Notes: a model not told the origin generated them from the sequence alone. A DNA stretch of 12,677 bases from RGIG3872 sp045660245 (GCA_045660245.1 JAZRDJ010000022.1:1-12677), one strand, 5' to 3'; positions 1-7,083 are shown, numbered from the stretch's first letter. A program made the numbers and translations.

Positions 1-1
1 C

Positions 2-139
2 CCTGAAGAAGACGTGGTTTTTGTTCGTGATGGCAAATTTTCAATCATTGGCAACAAGGATTATGTAATCTTTGAAAAGGGCAAGCATTTTGTACATCGT
101 CCTGCAAATTTCAAAAATGATATCACAGGAAGAATATGA
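2..139 (+). CDS. C-terminal end of an unidentified protein (5' truncated)
   Basis: An open frame enters at the left edge and stops at TGA 137-139, giving the last 45 residues of a protein. The piece begins PEEDVVFVRDGKF and ends NFKNDITGRI; it is mixed in charge, has no membrane segment, and shows no motif I recognise. It does not resemble the end of YebC/PmpR, which often lies upstream of ruvC. Codon use matches the downstream genes, and a strong terminator begins 14 bp after the stop, which supports this being the true end of a gene. The function cannot be given from this fragment. Confidence 0.7.
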   Translation, partial: PEEDVVFVRDGKFSIIGNKDYVIFEKGKHFVHRPANFKNDITGRI

Positions 140-153
140 GAGATTTCTGAACC

Positions 154-186
154 AAAAGCGCAGCCAAGTGGCTGTGCTTTTTTTTG
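154..186 (+). terminator. Rho-independent terminator after the first partial gene
   Basis: A 10-bp stem pairs 156-165 with 170-179 (one G-U pair) around a four-base AAGT loop. It is followed by an uninterrupted T run at 178-185. The stem core is GC-rich (GCGCAGCC), so this is a textbook intrinsic terminator separating the left-edge gene from the next unit. Confidence 0.9.
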
Positions 187-196
187 TAGTTACATA

Positions 197-224
197 TTGA
201 CTTTTAAAAAATCATAAGTATAAT
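197..224 (+). promoter_or_regulatory. Sigma-A-type promoter of the orphan gene
   Basis: A -35 box TTGACT (197-202) and a perfect -10 box TATAAT (219-224) are separated by 16 bp. Transcription would begin near 231, leaving a leader of about 25 nt that contains the Shine-Dalgarno site at 243-248. This placement excludes the in-frame TTG at 224 as a start codon because it lies inside the -10 box. Confidence 0.8.
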
Positions 225-256
225 TGCTTATTGAATACAAAATGGAGGCAAGAAAA

Positions 257-778
257 ATGGACATTGATTATGGAAAGATAGAAGTACTTGAGGATTTGTT
301 TTTTTCAAACGACGACATCGGAATGATTGATCTTGTAAAAAAATATCTCAAGCAATCAAAAAAAGCAAGTGAAGAACAACTCAAAACGATTGATTTTGAG
401 GGTGTTGAGAATGAAATTGGTTACATTATGTCATATCAAGGCAAAGATGATATTGATTTTTTTGGATTTTCAGATGAATATGTGACAACTTTTGATGGGC
501 CAACTGGAGACACAGCCACACTTGATCCGATTTGGATCAATATTGTTGCCAGTGAACTCAAAAAAATTAATGGTTTCAAAGCAAATCAATATCTCTTTGG
601 AGTTTACAAATTGGTTGATGAAATGGCTGCTGGCGCAGATGGTGCAAAGATTTCAGATGGACAAGTCAAAGCCATGAAAGAAAAACTTTTTGCAATTGAA
701 GCAGGTCATTTCACACCAGAACATCAAATCATGACTGAAGCAGAAAAAATTGCATTCATGAGTGAAAATGTGGATTAA
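257..778 (+). CDS. Hypothetical acidic, arginine-free protein (173 aa)
   Basis: I do not recognise this protein. The start is the ATG at 257, placed 8 nt after a TGGAGG ribosome site (243-248); an ATG at 242 lies on that site and a TTG at 224 lies in the promoter. The product has about 34 Asp/Glu against 17 Lys and no Arg or Cys at all, so it should be a strongly acidic soluble protein. There is no signal peptide or membrane segment. The first 60 residues look helical and charged, the middle (about 65-95) is rich in Asp, Gly and Phe, and the last 70 look helical again. It has its own promoter and is bracketed by terminators, so it is probably transcribed alone rather than as part of the ruv operon. 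Composition fits its neighbours, with no sign of transfer. No function is proposed. Confidence 0.8.
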   Translation: MDIDYGKIEVLEDLFFSNDDIGMIDLVKKYLKQSKKASEEQLKTIDFEGVENEIGYIMSYQGKDDIDFFGFSDEYVTTFDGPTGDTATLDPIWINIVASELKKINGFKANQYLFGVYKLVDEMAAGADGAKISDGQVKAMKEKLFAIEAGHFTPEHQIMTEAEKIAFMSENVD

Positions 779-786
779 TTTTAGGG

Positions 787-816
787 AAGGCACGGCAAAA
801 TGGTCGTGCTTTTTAT
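787..816 (+). terminator. Rho-independent terminator after the orphan gene
   Basis: The stem pairs GCACGGC (790-796) with GTCGTGC (803-809), extended by A-T and G-T pairs to about 10 bp, with a six-base loop AAAATG. A T run follows at 810-814. It lies 8 bp after the stop codon and closes the single-gene unit. Confidence 0.85.
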
Positions 817-831
817 TTTGCTGTGATTTCA

Positions 832-860
832 TTGACAAAATTTCAAATTAACCTTATGAT
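832..860 (+). promoter_or_regulatory. Sigma-A-type promoter of the ruvC-ruvA-ruvB-queA-GNAT-tgt operon
   Basis: A perfect -35 box TTGACA (832-837) and a -10 box TATGAT (855-860) are spaced by exactly 17 bp. Transcription would start near 867, about 30 nt before ruvC. No LexA-type operator is evident around it. This is the only strong promoter seen before tgt ends at 5841, so the six genes are probably one transcript. Confidence 0.85.
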
Positions 861-896
861 ATATTATGTAAAGTAATGTAGAGGTGAGGTGTCGGC

Positions 897-1502
897 ATGA
901 TTATTTTGGGTATTGACCCTGGCTATGGAATTGTGGGATATGGAGTAATTGAAAAAGACGTGCACGGAAAGTGCAGAATGCTTGACTATGGTGCGATCAA
1001 AACACCAACGGATGAAACATTTCCAACAAGACTTGCAATCATTGAAGAATCAATCAAAAAACTCATGGACAAATTCAAGCCAGATGCTGTTGCGGTTGAA
1101 GAACTCTTTTTCAATACAAACATAACCACTGGAATTAAGGTTGCAGAGGCAAGAGGAGTGATTGTGTGCACCGCCGTGAAAGAATGTGCTGGGCTTTTTG
1201 AATACACACCATCACAAATCAAGCAATCCATCACAGGTACCGGAAAGGCAGAAAAACAACAGGTTCAGTACATGACAAAAATGTTGCTTGGGCTCGAAAA
1301 CATTCCAAGACCAGACGATGCGGCAGATGCACTTGCTGTTGCACTCACTCATGCACAGACAAACAACAAACTCAAAAACAACAGTATGATGCAGTTTGAA
1401 AAACTCAAGAGTGGACGCAAAAGGACAGTGAATAGTTTTGAAAAACTCATACTTGAGCAACAAGCAAAGAAAAAAACAAATATCAATAACTGGAGATCAT
1501 AG
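897..1502 (+). CDS. ruvC: Holliday junction endonuclease RuvC
   Basis: RuvC is the dimeric metal-dependent nuclease that cuts Holliday junctions moved by RuvAB, completing recombinational repair. The RNase H-like fold is clear from the opening MIILGIDPG, which carries the first catalytic Asp (D7). The second acidic residue is E68 in AVEELFFN, and the closing motif DDAADALAVAL supplies D141 and D144, so all four metal ligands are present. The start follows a strong GAGGTGAGG site (881-889) by 7 nt. At 201 residues it is longer than the roughly 165-175 usual in the family; the extra part is a Lys- and Gln-rich tail from about residue 153 with no recognisable domain. It heads the operon, and ruvA begins 11 bp after its stop. 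Confidence 0.97.
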   Translation: MIILGIDPGYGIVGYGVIEKDVHGKCRMLDYGAIKTPTDETFPTRLAIIEESIKKLMDKFKPDAVAVEELFFNTNITTGIKVAEARGVIVCTAVKECAGLFEYTPSQIKQSITGTGKAEKQQVQYMTKMLLGLENIPRPDDAADALAVALTHAQTNNKLKNNSMMQFEKLKSGRKRTVNSFEKLILEQQAKKKTNINNWRS

Positions 1503-1513
1503 GGAGAGTATTT

Positions 1514-2125
1514 ATGATATACAAAATTGTTGGAACAATCGATCAAATTGATGAAAACATGATTGCAGTAAACACTGACGCAGGAGTTTCTTATGAAGTG
1601 ATTTGCACAAATGCCGATGCTGTATCTCTGTCATCAGAAAATGGAAACCAAACGGTTTTTACATACTTGCAAGTTCGTGAAGATGCCATGGTTCTGTTTG
1701 GCTTCAAAACACTTGACGTGAAGTCAATGTTTTTGAAACTCATCACTATTTCTGGAATTGGCCCAAAGATGGCAATTTCAATCCTTTCTGAAACAACGCC
1801 TGAGGATTTGTCTTATTCAATCATTAATTCTGATGTAAAAGCACTCTCACGCGTGAAAGGGCTTGGAAAAAAGACAGCAGAAAGAATAATTTTGGAACTC
1901 AAGGAGAAAGTTTCTGCAGTTGCTTCAGACATCAAGAAAACAAACAAGACTGCAACACCAGACACTGGCAAACTCACAGAAGAACAAGAGGACAGTGTGA
2001 TCGCCCTTTGTTCTCTCGGTCTTTCAAAGGCAAACGCGACAAGGCTTGTGCTTGACAACTCAACCGCTGACATGAAAGCCGAAGAAATTGTGGCAAAATG
2101 TATCAAAAATATGGGGGCGAGATAA
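1514..2125 (+). CDS. ruvA: Holliday junction branch migration complex subunit RuvA
   Basis: RuvA binds the four-way junction as a tetramer and loads the RuvB motor. Residues 1-64 form the OB-fold domain, ending in VREDAMVLFGF, whose E56 and D57 match the acidic pin that separates strands at the junction centre. Two helix-hairpin-helix motifs follow: ISGIGPKMAISIL (about 79-91) and VKGLGKKTAERII (about 114-126). A Lys/Thr-rich linker (about 140-155) leads to the small C-terminal domain that contacts RuvB (156-203). The length of 203 residues is typical. The ribosome site is GGGAGAG (1502-1508), overlapping the ruvC stop. Confidence 0.97.
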   Translation: MIYKIVGTIDQIDENMIAVNTDAGVSYEVICTNADAVSLSSENGNQTVFTYLQVREDAMVLFGFKTLDVKSMFLKLITISGIGPKMAISILSETTPEDLSYSIINSDVKALSRVKGLGKKTAERIILELKEKVSAVASDIKKTNKTATPDTGKLTEEQEDSVIALCSLGLSKANATRLVLDNSTADMKAEEIVAKCIKNMGAR

Positions 2126-2127
2126 TC

Positions 2128-3159
2128 ATGTGGGAAGACTTTGAAAACGACCAAGACTTTGAACAGCGATTCATATCGAGTGAAAGACTTTCAGGTGAAA
2201 GTGAAGAAGAAAATATTTTGAGACCAAAGACCATGGATGATTATGTTGGTCAGGAAAAAGTCAAGGAAAACTTGAAGGTTTATATAAGTGCCGCAAAAAA
2301 ACGTGGAGAGGCTCTCGATCACGTGCTTTTGTATGGACCTCCTGGACTTGGGAAAACCACACTCTCGAGCATAATTGCAAATGAACTTGGTGTTGGACTC
2401 AAAATGACCAGTGGACCAGCGATTGAAAAAGCGGGAGATCTTGCGGGACTCCTCACAAATCTTTCTGAGGGAGATGTTCTCTTCATTGATGAAATCCACA
2501 GAATGAACCACGCGGTTGAAGAGATCTTGTATCCAGCAATGGAGGATTATGCCCTTGACTTTTTGATTGGAAAAGGTCCATCAGCAAGGAGCATGAGACT
2601 CACTCTTCCAAAATTTACTCTTGTTGGGGCAACCACAAAGGCAGGAATGCTCACGGGACCACTTCGTGACAGATTTGGCGTTATTGCAAGACTTGAACTA
2701 TATTCTCCAGAAGAACTTGACAGAATTGTTAGACGTTCAGCAAAACTCCTGGGGATGGATATTGATCCAGATGCATCAATTGAAATTGCGAGCAGGTCAA
2801 GAGGAACACCAAGAATCGCAAACAGAATACTCAAGCGTGTTCGTGACTTTGCAGATGTTGAAAACAGTGGAATTATTGATCTTGCCATCGCAAGACATGC
2901 ACTGTCTCGTATGGAAATTGATGAACTTGGACTTGATATGGTTGACCGAAGAATTCTTGAAACGATCATTGACAAATTTGGCGGTGGGCCAGTTGGGCTT
3001 GATACACTCTCAGCCTCAACTGGTGAGGAAACAAGCACAATTGAAGATGTGTATGAACCTTATCTTTTGCAACTTGGCTTTATTCAAAGAACACCAAGGG
3101 GCAGAATTGCAACCGCCGCAGCATATGAACACTTAGACAGAAAATTTACAGGAAAATAA
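2128..3159 (+). CDS. ruvB: Holliday junction branch migration ATPase RuvB
   Basis: RuvB is the AAA+ hexameric motor that pumps DNA through the RuvA-bound junction. Walker A is GPPGLGKT (70-77), Walker B LFIDEIH (118-124), sensor 1 GATT (167-170), the arginine finger R182 in LRDRFG, and sensor 2 R229 in GTPRIANR. The winged-helix DNA-binding domain fills about 265-340. I chose the ATG at 2128, two bases after the ruvA stop and 10 nt after a GGGGG tract (2113-2117), giving 343 residues. An in-frame ATG at 2098 would add ten residues inside ruvA but has no ribosome site. The first 30 residues are an acidic extension before the conserved LRPKTMDDYVGQ. Tight spacing implies translational coupling with ruvA. 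Confidence 0.97.
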   Translation: MWEDFENDQDFEQRFISSERLSGESEEENILRPKTMDDYVGQEKVKENLKVYISAAKKRGEALDHVLLYGPPGLGKTTLSSIIANELGVGLKMTSGPAIEKAGDLAGLLTNLSEGDVLFIDEIHRMNHAVEEILYPAMEDYALDFLIGKGPSARSMRLTLPKFTLVGATTKAGMLTGPLRDRFGVIARLELYSPEELDRIVRRSAKLLGMDIDPDASIEIASRSRGTPRIANRILKRVRDFADVENSGIIDLAIARHALSRMEIDELGLDMVDRRILETIIDKFGGGPVGLDTLSASTGEETSTIEDVYEPYLLQLGFIQRTPRGRIATAAAYEHLDRKFTGK

Positions 3160-3160
3160 A

Positions 3161-4204
3161 ATGGAAAAACAAATAATTAAAAAATCCGACTTTTTTTATG
3201 ATCTCCCTGAAGAACTCATTGCTCAAACCCCAGTGGAACCAAGAGATCACTCAAGGCTCCTTGTTGTGAGCAAAGAAACGGGAGAACTCGAGCACAAGCA
3301 TTTTTATGACATTGTTGATTATCTTGACGAAAACGATGTGCTGGTAATCAACAACACGAGAGTGATCCCGGCACGTCTATACGGCAAGAAAAAGACAGGC
3401 GCAAACATTGAGGTTTTGATCATCAAAAGACCAAATTTGAACACTGCGGAAGTGCTTGTTCGTCCTGGAAAAAAGGCTAGAGTTGGAACAGAAATCTATT
3501 TCACGGACAACTTTTTTTGCAAGGTTGTGGACGAAGTTCCTGAAACTGGTGGAAGAATTGTTGAGTTTGTTGTGCCTCATGGTTCAACACTTGAAGCAGA
3601 ACTAGAAAAAGCAGGGACAATGCCCCTTCCGCCTTATATTCATGAAAAACTTGAAAATCAGGAAAGATATCAAACAGTCTACAACAAACACAAGGGCTCT
3701 TCAGCGGCTCCAACTGCTGGACTTCATTTCACAAGTGAACTTTTGGACAAAATAAAAGGGAAGGGTGTGCAAATAATCGATGTTTTGCTGGATGTTGGTC
3801 TTGGAACTTTCAGACCAGTGTCAGAAGAAAATGTGCTCGATCACAAAATGCATTCGGAACACATGGTGGTAACTCCTGAAACTGCAGAAAAATTAAATAA
3901 TGCCAAAAGACAAGGCAAGCGCATCATTGCTGTTGGAACAACATCTGTTCGAACACTTGAAAGTGCAGTTGATGAGAATGGCGTCATTCAAGCGTGTGAC
4001 AAAGATACTGCAATCTTTATTTATCCAGGAGTGAAGATCAAGTTTGTCGACGCTCTCATCACAAATTTTCACTTGCCAGAGAGTACTCTTGTGATGCTTG
4101 TGTCTGCATTTATGGGCAGAGAACGTACACTTGATACCTACAAAACAGCAGTCAAAGAAAAATACCGTTTCTTTTCTTTTGGTGACAGCATGTTTGTTCA
4201 ATAA
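3161..4204 (+). CDS. queA: S-adenosylmethionine:tRNA ribosyltransferase-isomerase QueA
   Basis: QueA transfers and isomerises the ribosyl group of S-adenosylmethionine onto preQ1 in tRNA to make epoxyqueuosine, the step after Tgt. Family motifs run the whole length: YDLPEELIAQ (13-22), HSRLLV (30-35), VINNTRVIPARL (62-73), MPLPPYI (154-160), YQTVY (170-174), GSSAAPTAGLHFT (179-191), GLGTFRPV (213-220), KMHSEHM (229-235), VGTTSVRTLES (258-268) and ITNFHLPESTL (300-310). The 347-residue length is normal. The start lies one base after the ruvB stop, with a modest CAGGA ribosome site at 3149-3153, so translation probably depends on ruvB. Its pathway partner tgt lies one gene downstream. Confidence 0.97.
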   Translation: MEKQIIKKSDFFYDLPEELIAQTPVEPRDHSRLLVVSKETGELEHKHFYDIVDYLDENDVLVINNTRVIPARLYGKKKTGANIEVLIIKRPNLNTAEVLVRPGKKARVGTEIYFTDNFFCKVVDEVPETGGRIVEFVVPHGSTLEAELEKAGTMPLPPYIHEKLENQERYQTVYNKHKGSSAAPTAGLHFTSELLDKIKGKGVQIIDVLLDVGLGTFRPVSEENVLDHKMHSEHMVVTPETAEKLNNAKRQGKRIIAVGTTSVRTLESAVDENGVIQACDKDTAIFIYPGVKIKFVDALITNFHLPESTLVMLVSAFMGRERTLDTYKTAVKEKYRFFSFGDSMFVQ

Positions 4205-4214
4205 AGGAGATATC

Positions 4215-4724
4215 ATGAAGTTTAAATATATTCCTCAGAGCGAAGTAAGTGAAGAAATTTTCAGAGAGGTCATGTCTGTTGAATCATCAAGACCTTCGGG
4301 GTATGATGAAGAGAGCATGAGGGTATTTTGGCAAATATCTGGCAAAAACCACAATTTTGTTTGCATTGATGGTGGAAATGTTGTTGGTCATATTTCATTC
4401 AATCCAAATTCAGTGCGAAGAAATGGAAGCATTTTTATGGTTAATCTCACTGTGCACCCTGATTACACAAGAAAGGGTATTGCTCAAAATTTGATACTTA
4501 CTGCGTGCGATTTTTACATTCAAAATGGTCAAACAAAAGTTATGTCAACGAGCGTTGACAAGGACAATTTGCCAGCAATCAAACTATATCAGAAATGTGG
4601 TTTTGAAATAAGAGAACCAGTTTGTGAGGCAGATGATGACGATGAACAATATATTCTCGATAATTCAATCCAAAAAATAAAAGAAACAATAAAACAAAAC
4701 ATAAAGGGAAATCAAAATGAGTAA
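4215..4724 (+). CDS. GNAT-family N-acetyltransferase (RimI-like)
   Basis: This 169-residue protein fits the GNAT fold, which transfers an acetyl group from acetyl-CoA to an amine. The acetyl-CoA loop is in VNLTVHPDYTRKGIAQNL (76-93), with R86-K-G88-I-A90 matching most of the usual Q/R-x-x-G-x-G/A pattern (Thr in the first position). The end motif NLPAIKLYQKCGF (118-130) includes Y125, the common general acid. The motif spacing recalls RimI-type protein acetyltransferases, but the substrate cannot be read from sequence. The tail has an acidic run (139-144) then a Lys/Asn-rich end. The start at 4215 follows AAAGGAGA (4203-4210); an upstream ATG at 4098 lies deep in queA and is rejected. Its last eight bases overlap the tgt start, showing coupled translation. 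A GNAT gene between queA and tgt is unexpected. Confidence 0.88.
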   Translation: MKFKYIPQSEVSEEIFREVMSVESSRPSGYDEESMRVFWQISGKNHNFVCIDGGNVVGHISFNPNSVRRNGSIFMVNLTVHPDYTRKGIAQNLILTACDFYIQNGQTKVMSTSVDKDNLPAIKLYQKCGFEIREPVCEADDDDEQYILDNSIQKIKETIKQNIKGNQNE

Positions 4725-5841
4725 TTTTGAATTTAAGGTAAAACAAAAAAGTAAAGAGCAAGGATGCTTTGCTCGTATTGCGGAACTCAAAACACCACAC
4801 GGAACAATTGAAACGCCAGTATTCATGCCTGTTGGCACGCGTGCAACAGTCAAGGCTGTTGAACCACGAGAACTTGAGGAACTTCACGCTCAAATTATTT
4901 TGTCAAACACATACCACTGTTATCTTCGCCCAGGTGATCAACTCATTGCAAGAGCAGGTGGGCTTCATAAATTCATGAACTGGAACCATCCAATCCTCAC
5001 TGATTCTGGTGGGTTTCAAGTGTTTTCGCTCTCAAAACTCAACAAAATCACTGAAGATGGTGTAAAGTTTAAATCACACCTTGATGGATCAGAACATTAT
5101 TTTACACCTGAAAAATCAATGGAAATCCAAAACAATTTGGGTTCTGACATCATCATGGCGTTTGATGAATGTTCTGATTATGGAGTAACAAAGCAATATG
5201 CAGTGAAGGCCATGGAAAGAACTCATCGCTGGCTCGATAGGTGTCACAAGTATCACAAAAACACAGATAAGCAATGTTTGTTCCCAATTGTTCAGGGGAA
5301 TTTTTCCCCTGATCTCAGGATTCAATCACTCAAAACTATCGTGCCATATGCAACGGTCGGGTTTTCTATTGGCGGTCTTTCTGTTGGTGAACCAAAAGAA
5401 AAGATGTATGAAATGCTTGATGTTCTTGCTCCTGAATATCCAGAAGACAAGGCGAGATATTTGATGGGTGTTGGATCACCTGATTGTTTGATTGAAGGTG
5501 TAATTCGTGGTATTGATATGTTTGACTGCGTTCTTCCAACAAGAATTGCAAGAAATGGAACGGCATTTACGAGTCAAGGAAAGGTTGTGGTCAAAAATGG
5601 CAAATATGCAGAGGATTTCACCACGCTTGATCCAGAATGTGATTGTTATGCTTGCAAAAACTTCACAAAAGCATATTTGAGGCACCTTTTCAATGTTGAT
5701 GAAATTTTGGGAGCACAACTCCTTTCAATCCACAATCTCAGATATCTCACACACTTGATGGAACAAATCAAGGATGCAATTCGCGAAAATAGACTTTTGG
5801 AATTTCGCAAAGAGTATCTTGAAAAAACTGGCTACAAATAG
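4717..5841 (+). CDS. tgt: Queuine/preQ1 tRNA-guanine transglycosylase Tgt
   Basis: Bacterial Tgt exchanges guanine-34 in the anticodon of tRNAs for Asp, Asn, His and Tyr with preQ1, the substrate QueA then modifies. The TIM-barrel family motifs are intact: VFMPVGT (35-41), LSNTYH (62-67), TDSGGFQVFSL (95-105) with D96, MAFDEC with D150, FPIVQG (189-194), GGLSVGE (219-225), and MFDCVLPTR (268-276) with the nucleophile D270. The zinc site is complete, with C308, C310, C313 and H339. The 374-residue length is standard. The start lies inside the GNAT coding end (overlap 4717-4724), with AAAGGG (4702-4707) as ribosome site. It is the last gene of the ruv-que operon; no intrinsic terminator was seen after it, so read-through to yajC is possible. 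Confidence 0.97.
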   Translation: MSNFEFKVKQKSKEQGCFARIAELKTPHGTIETPVFMPVGTRATVKAVEPRELEELHAQIILSNTYHCYLRPGDQLIARAGGLHKFMNWNHPILTDSGGFQVFSLSKLNKITEDGVKFKSHLDGSEHYFTPEKSMEIQNNLGSDIIMAFDECSDYGVTKQYAVKAMERTHRWLDRCHKYHKNTDKQCLFPIVQGNFSPDLRIQSLKTIVPYATVGFSIGGLSVGEPKEKMYEMLDVLAPEYPEDKARYLMGVGSPDCLIEGVIRGIDMFDCVLPTRIARNGTAFTSQGKVVVKNGKYAEDFTTLDPECDCYACKNFTKAYLRHLFNVDEILGAQLLSIHNLRYLTHLMEQIKDAIRENRLLEFRKEYLEKTGYK

Positions 5842-5873
5842 ACAAAATATATCAAAAATATAATCAAAATTAC

Positions 5874-5902
5874 TTGCCACTTGGAAAACAAAAGTGTAAA
5901 GT
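5874..5902 (+). promoter_or_regulatory. Possible promoter of yajC
   Basis: In the 101-bp gap after tgt, TTGCCA (5874-5879) and TAAAGT (5897-5902) stand 17 bp apart, matching consensus at five and four of six positions. A start near 5909 would leave a leader of about 34 nt. The match is moderate, and yajC may also be reached by read-through from tgt. Confidence 0.45.
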
Positions 5903-5942
5903 AGTATTTACAAATTAAAATTTTAAGGAGAGATATTCAAAA

Positions 5943-6455
5943 ATGAACAAATTATTTAATTTTTTTGGATTGCTTGCTGAAAGCACTTCGACAGCACCAG
6001 AGAAAAATCCTGGCTCATCAATTGCAATTTATGTTGTAATGATCGTTCTTGTTGTGTTGATGCTCGTTCTTCCAATGATTACACAAAAAAAGAGAAACAA
6101 AGAGTATGCACAAATGCTTGATTCACTTCATGTTGGTGACACAATCAAAACAATTGGCGGTGTGATTGGAAGAGTGACCAAAATTTCTGAAAAAGATGGA
6201 CAAAAATCTTTCATCTTGGAAACTGGTGCAAAGGGCAACAAAACAACAATGGAATTTGATATTGCATCAGTGGCATTCATTGTTTCAACATCTGGCAAAA
6301 AAGTTGAAGAACAAAAGGTTGAAGAATCTGCAAAAGAAGAGAAACCTGTAGAAACTCCTGTTGCAACAGAATCTGAAACTGCTCCAGCCATGCCAGCAGA
6401 AGAACCAAAAAAGAAAGCACCTCAAAAAAAGACAACAAAAAAGTCTTCAAAATAG
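5943..6455 (+). CDS. yajC: Preprotein translocase accessory subunit YajC
   Basis: YajC is a small inner-membrane protein that associates with SecDF and the SecYEG channel. One membrane helix lies at about 26-46 (IAIYVVMIVLVVLMLVLPMI), followed by the positively charged QKKRNKEY and the family core MLDSLHVGDTIKTIGGVIGRV (58-78). Residues about 115-170 form a low-complexity tail rich in Glu, Lys, Pro and Ala that is probably disordered; the protein is therefore 170 residues, longer than the roughly 85-120 usual for YajC. The start follows AAGGAGAG (5925-5932). Its position between tgt and secD is the common bacterial order, though here yajC and secDF are separated by another gene and two terminators. 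Confidence 0.93.
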   Translation: MNKLFNFFGLLAESTSTAPEKNPGSSIAIYVVMIVLVVLMLVLPMITQKKRNKEYAQMLDSLHVGDTIKTIGGVIGRVTKISEKDGQKSFILETGAKGNKTTMEFDIASVAFIVSTSGKKVEEQKVEESAKEEKPVETPVATESETAPAMPAEEPKKKAPQKKTTKKSSK

Positions 6456-6473
6456 GGCATTGTTTCAAAACTT

Positions 6474-6508
6474 AAATCGCGGACAAAGTTTGCTCCGTGA
6501 TTTTTTTA
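6474..6508 (+). terminator. Rho-independent terminator after yajC
   Basis: AAATCGCGGA (6474-6483) pairs with TCCGTGATTT (6494-6503), one pair being G-U, around a short loop that may itself fold (CAA with TTG). A run of seven T spans 6501-6507. It lies 18 bp after the yajC stop, so yajC ends a transcript. Confidence 0.88.
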
Positions 6509-6532
6509 TGCATTTTTGAATTTGAAATGTAA

Positions 6533-6538
6533 TATAAT
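6533..6538 (+). promoter_or_regulatory. Possible -10 element before the TIGR04086-like gene
   Basis: A perfect TATAAT sits 22 bp before the start codon and just after the yajC terminator, where a promoter is needed. No convincing -35 box or extended -10 TG is present at the right distance, so it may be weak or activator-dependent. Confidence 0.4.
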
Positions 6539-6560
6539 GAAAGCAATAGGGGTGTGTGTA

Positions 6561-6953
6561 ATGTCAAATTCAAGAATAGAATCAAAAACATACGGGGGTC
6601 TTGCATCTTTTGTCAAAGGGCTCATTGTGTCGTTCATTATCACTTTTGTGGGGATTATCTTTTTTGCGTTCGCGATCAAGTGGTTTGAATTGTCCGACTC
6701 GGTTATTTCTCCAGTCAATTTGGTGATCAAAGGGTTAAGCATCGGTCTTGGAACTTTCATTTTTGTGCGAAAATCAAGACTTGGCCTTTTGAAAGGTGTT
6801 TTGTTTTCTCTCACATACACCATTGTTGCGTTTGTTCTCTTTTCATTGCTCGCAGGATCATTCGTCTTTTCTGTTTCTCTTGTGATTGATCTGCTGTTTG
6901 CGATGCTTGTTGGTGCAGTGTTTGGTATAGCGTGCGTTTCTACAAAAAAGTAA
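6561..6953 (+). CDS. TIGR04086-like (DUF3792) four-helix membrane protein
   Basis: A 130-residue, very hydrophobic protein with four predicted membrane helices at about 17-39, 52-69, 75-98 and 103-125, short loops and a KSR motif (71-73) between helices 2 and 3. Size, topology and position next to yajC match the TIGR04086/DUF3792 family of Firmicutes, whose function is unknown; this assignment rests on my recall of the family and its neighbourhood, not on an alignment. The start is the ATG at 6561, six bases after AGGGGTG (6548-6554); an upstream in-frame TTG at 6516 falls before the -10 box and is rejected. Terminators on both sides suggest it is transcribed alone. A link to membrane protein insertion or export is suggested only by context. 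Confidence 0.8.
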   Translation: MSNSRIESKTYGGLASFVKGLIVSFIITFVGIIFFAFAIKWFELSDSVISPVNLVIKGLSIGLGTFIFVRKSRLGLLKGVLFSLTYTIVAFVLFSLLAGSFVFSVSLVIDLLFAMLVGAVFGIACVSTKK

Positions 6954-6984
6954 ATATTTCTCGAGCATTGATTAAAATTTTAAT

Positions 6985-7031
6985 GAAGTAATGTATTTTT
7001 GAAAAAATATACGTTACTTCTTGTTTTTTTG
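6985..7031 (+). terminator. Rho-independent terminator with a long AT-rich stem
   Basis: GAAGTAATGTAT (6985-6996) pairs with ATACGTTACTTC (7009-7020) over 12 bp with one wobble pair. A few further A-T pairs are possible inside the loop, and TTGTTTTTTT follows at 7021-7030. The stem is AT-rich but long. It separates the small membrane protein gene from secD. Confidence 0.75.
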
Positions 7032-7053
7032 TGCATAATTTTTTATATAAAGG

Positions 7054-7083
7054 TTGACCGACGGCAATTTTGTGTTGTATAAT
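7054..7083 (+). promoter_or_regulatory. Sigma-A-type promoter of secD-secF
   Basis: TTGACC (7054-7059) and a perfect TATAAT (7078-7083) are 18 bp apart. Transcription should begin near A7090, about 32 nt before secD and only about 3 nt before an ATG at 7093 that opens a ten-codon frame. Confidence 0.85.

Noticed and set aside
2547..3038. Minus-strand open frame of 163 codons inside ruvB
   Set aside because: It is Ser/Pro-rich with no recognisable domain, fully inside a highly conserved gene, and is the reverse-strand shadow of ruvB codons.
3100..3160. PreQ1 riboswitch in front of queA
   Set aside because: queA begins one base after ruvB inside an operon, so there is no untranslated leader to hold one; the gap before tgt is likewise absent.
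4098..4214. Upstream in-frame ATG extending the GNAT gene by 39 codons into queA
   Set aside because: The GNAT fold begins after 4215, and an AAAGGAGA ribosome site sits exactly in front of 4215; the extension overlaps conserved queA sequence.
6971..6984. Perfect 14-bp palindrome ATTAAAATTTTAAT before the terminator at 6985
   Set aside because: It is pure A/T in an AT-rich gap, where such palindromes arise readily, and it is not placed against a promoter, so an operator call is unsupported.
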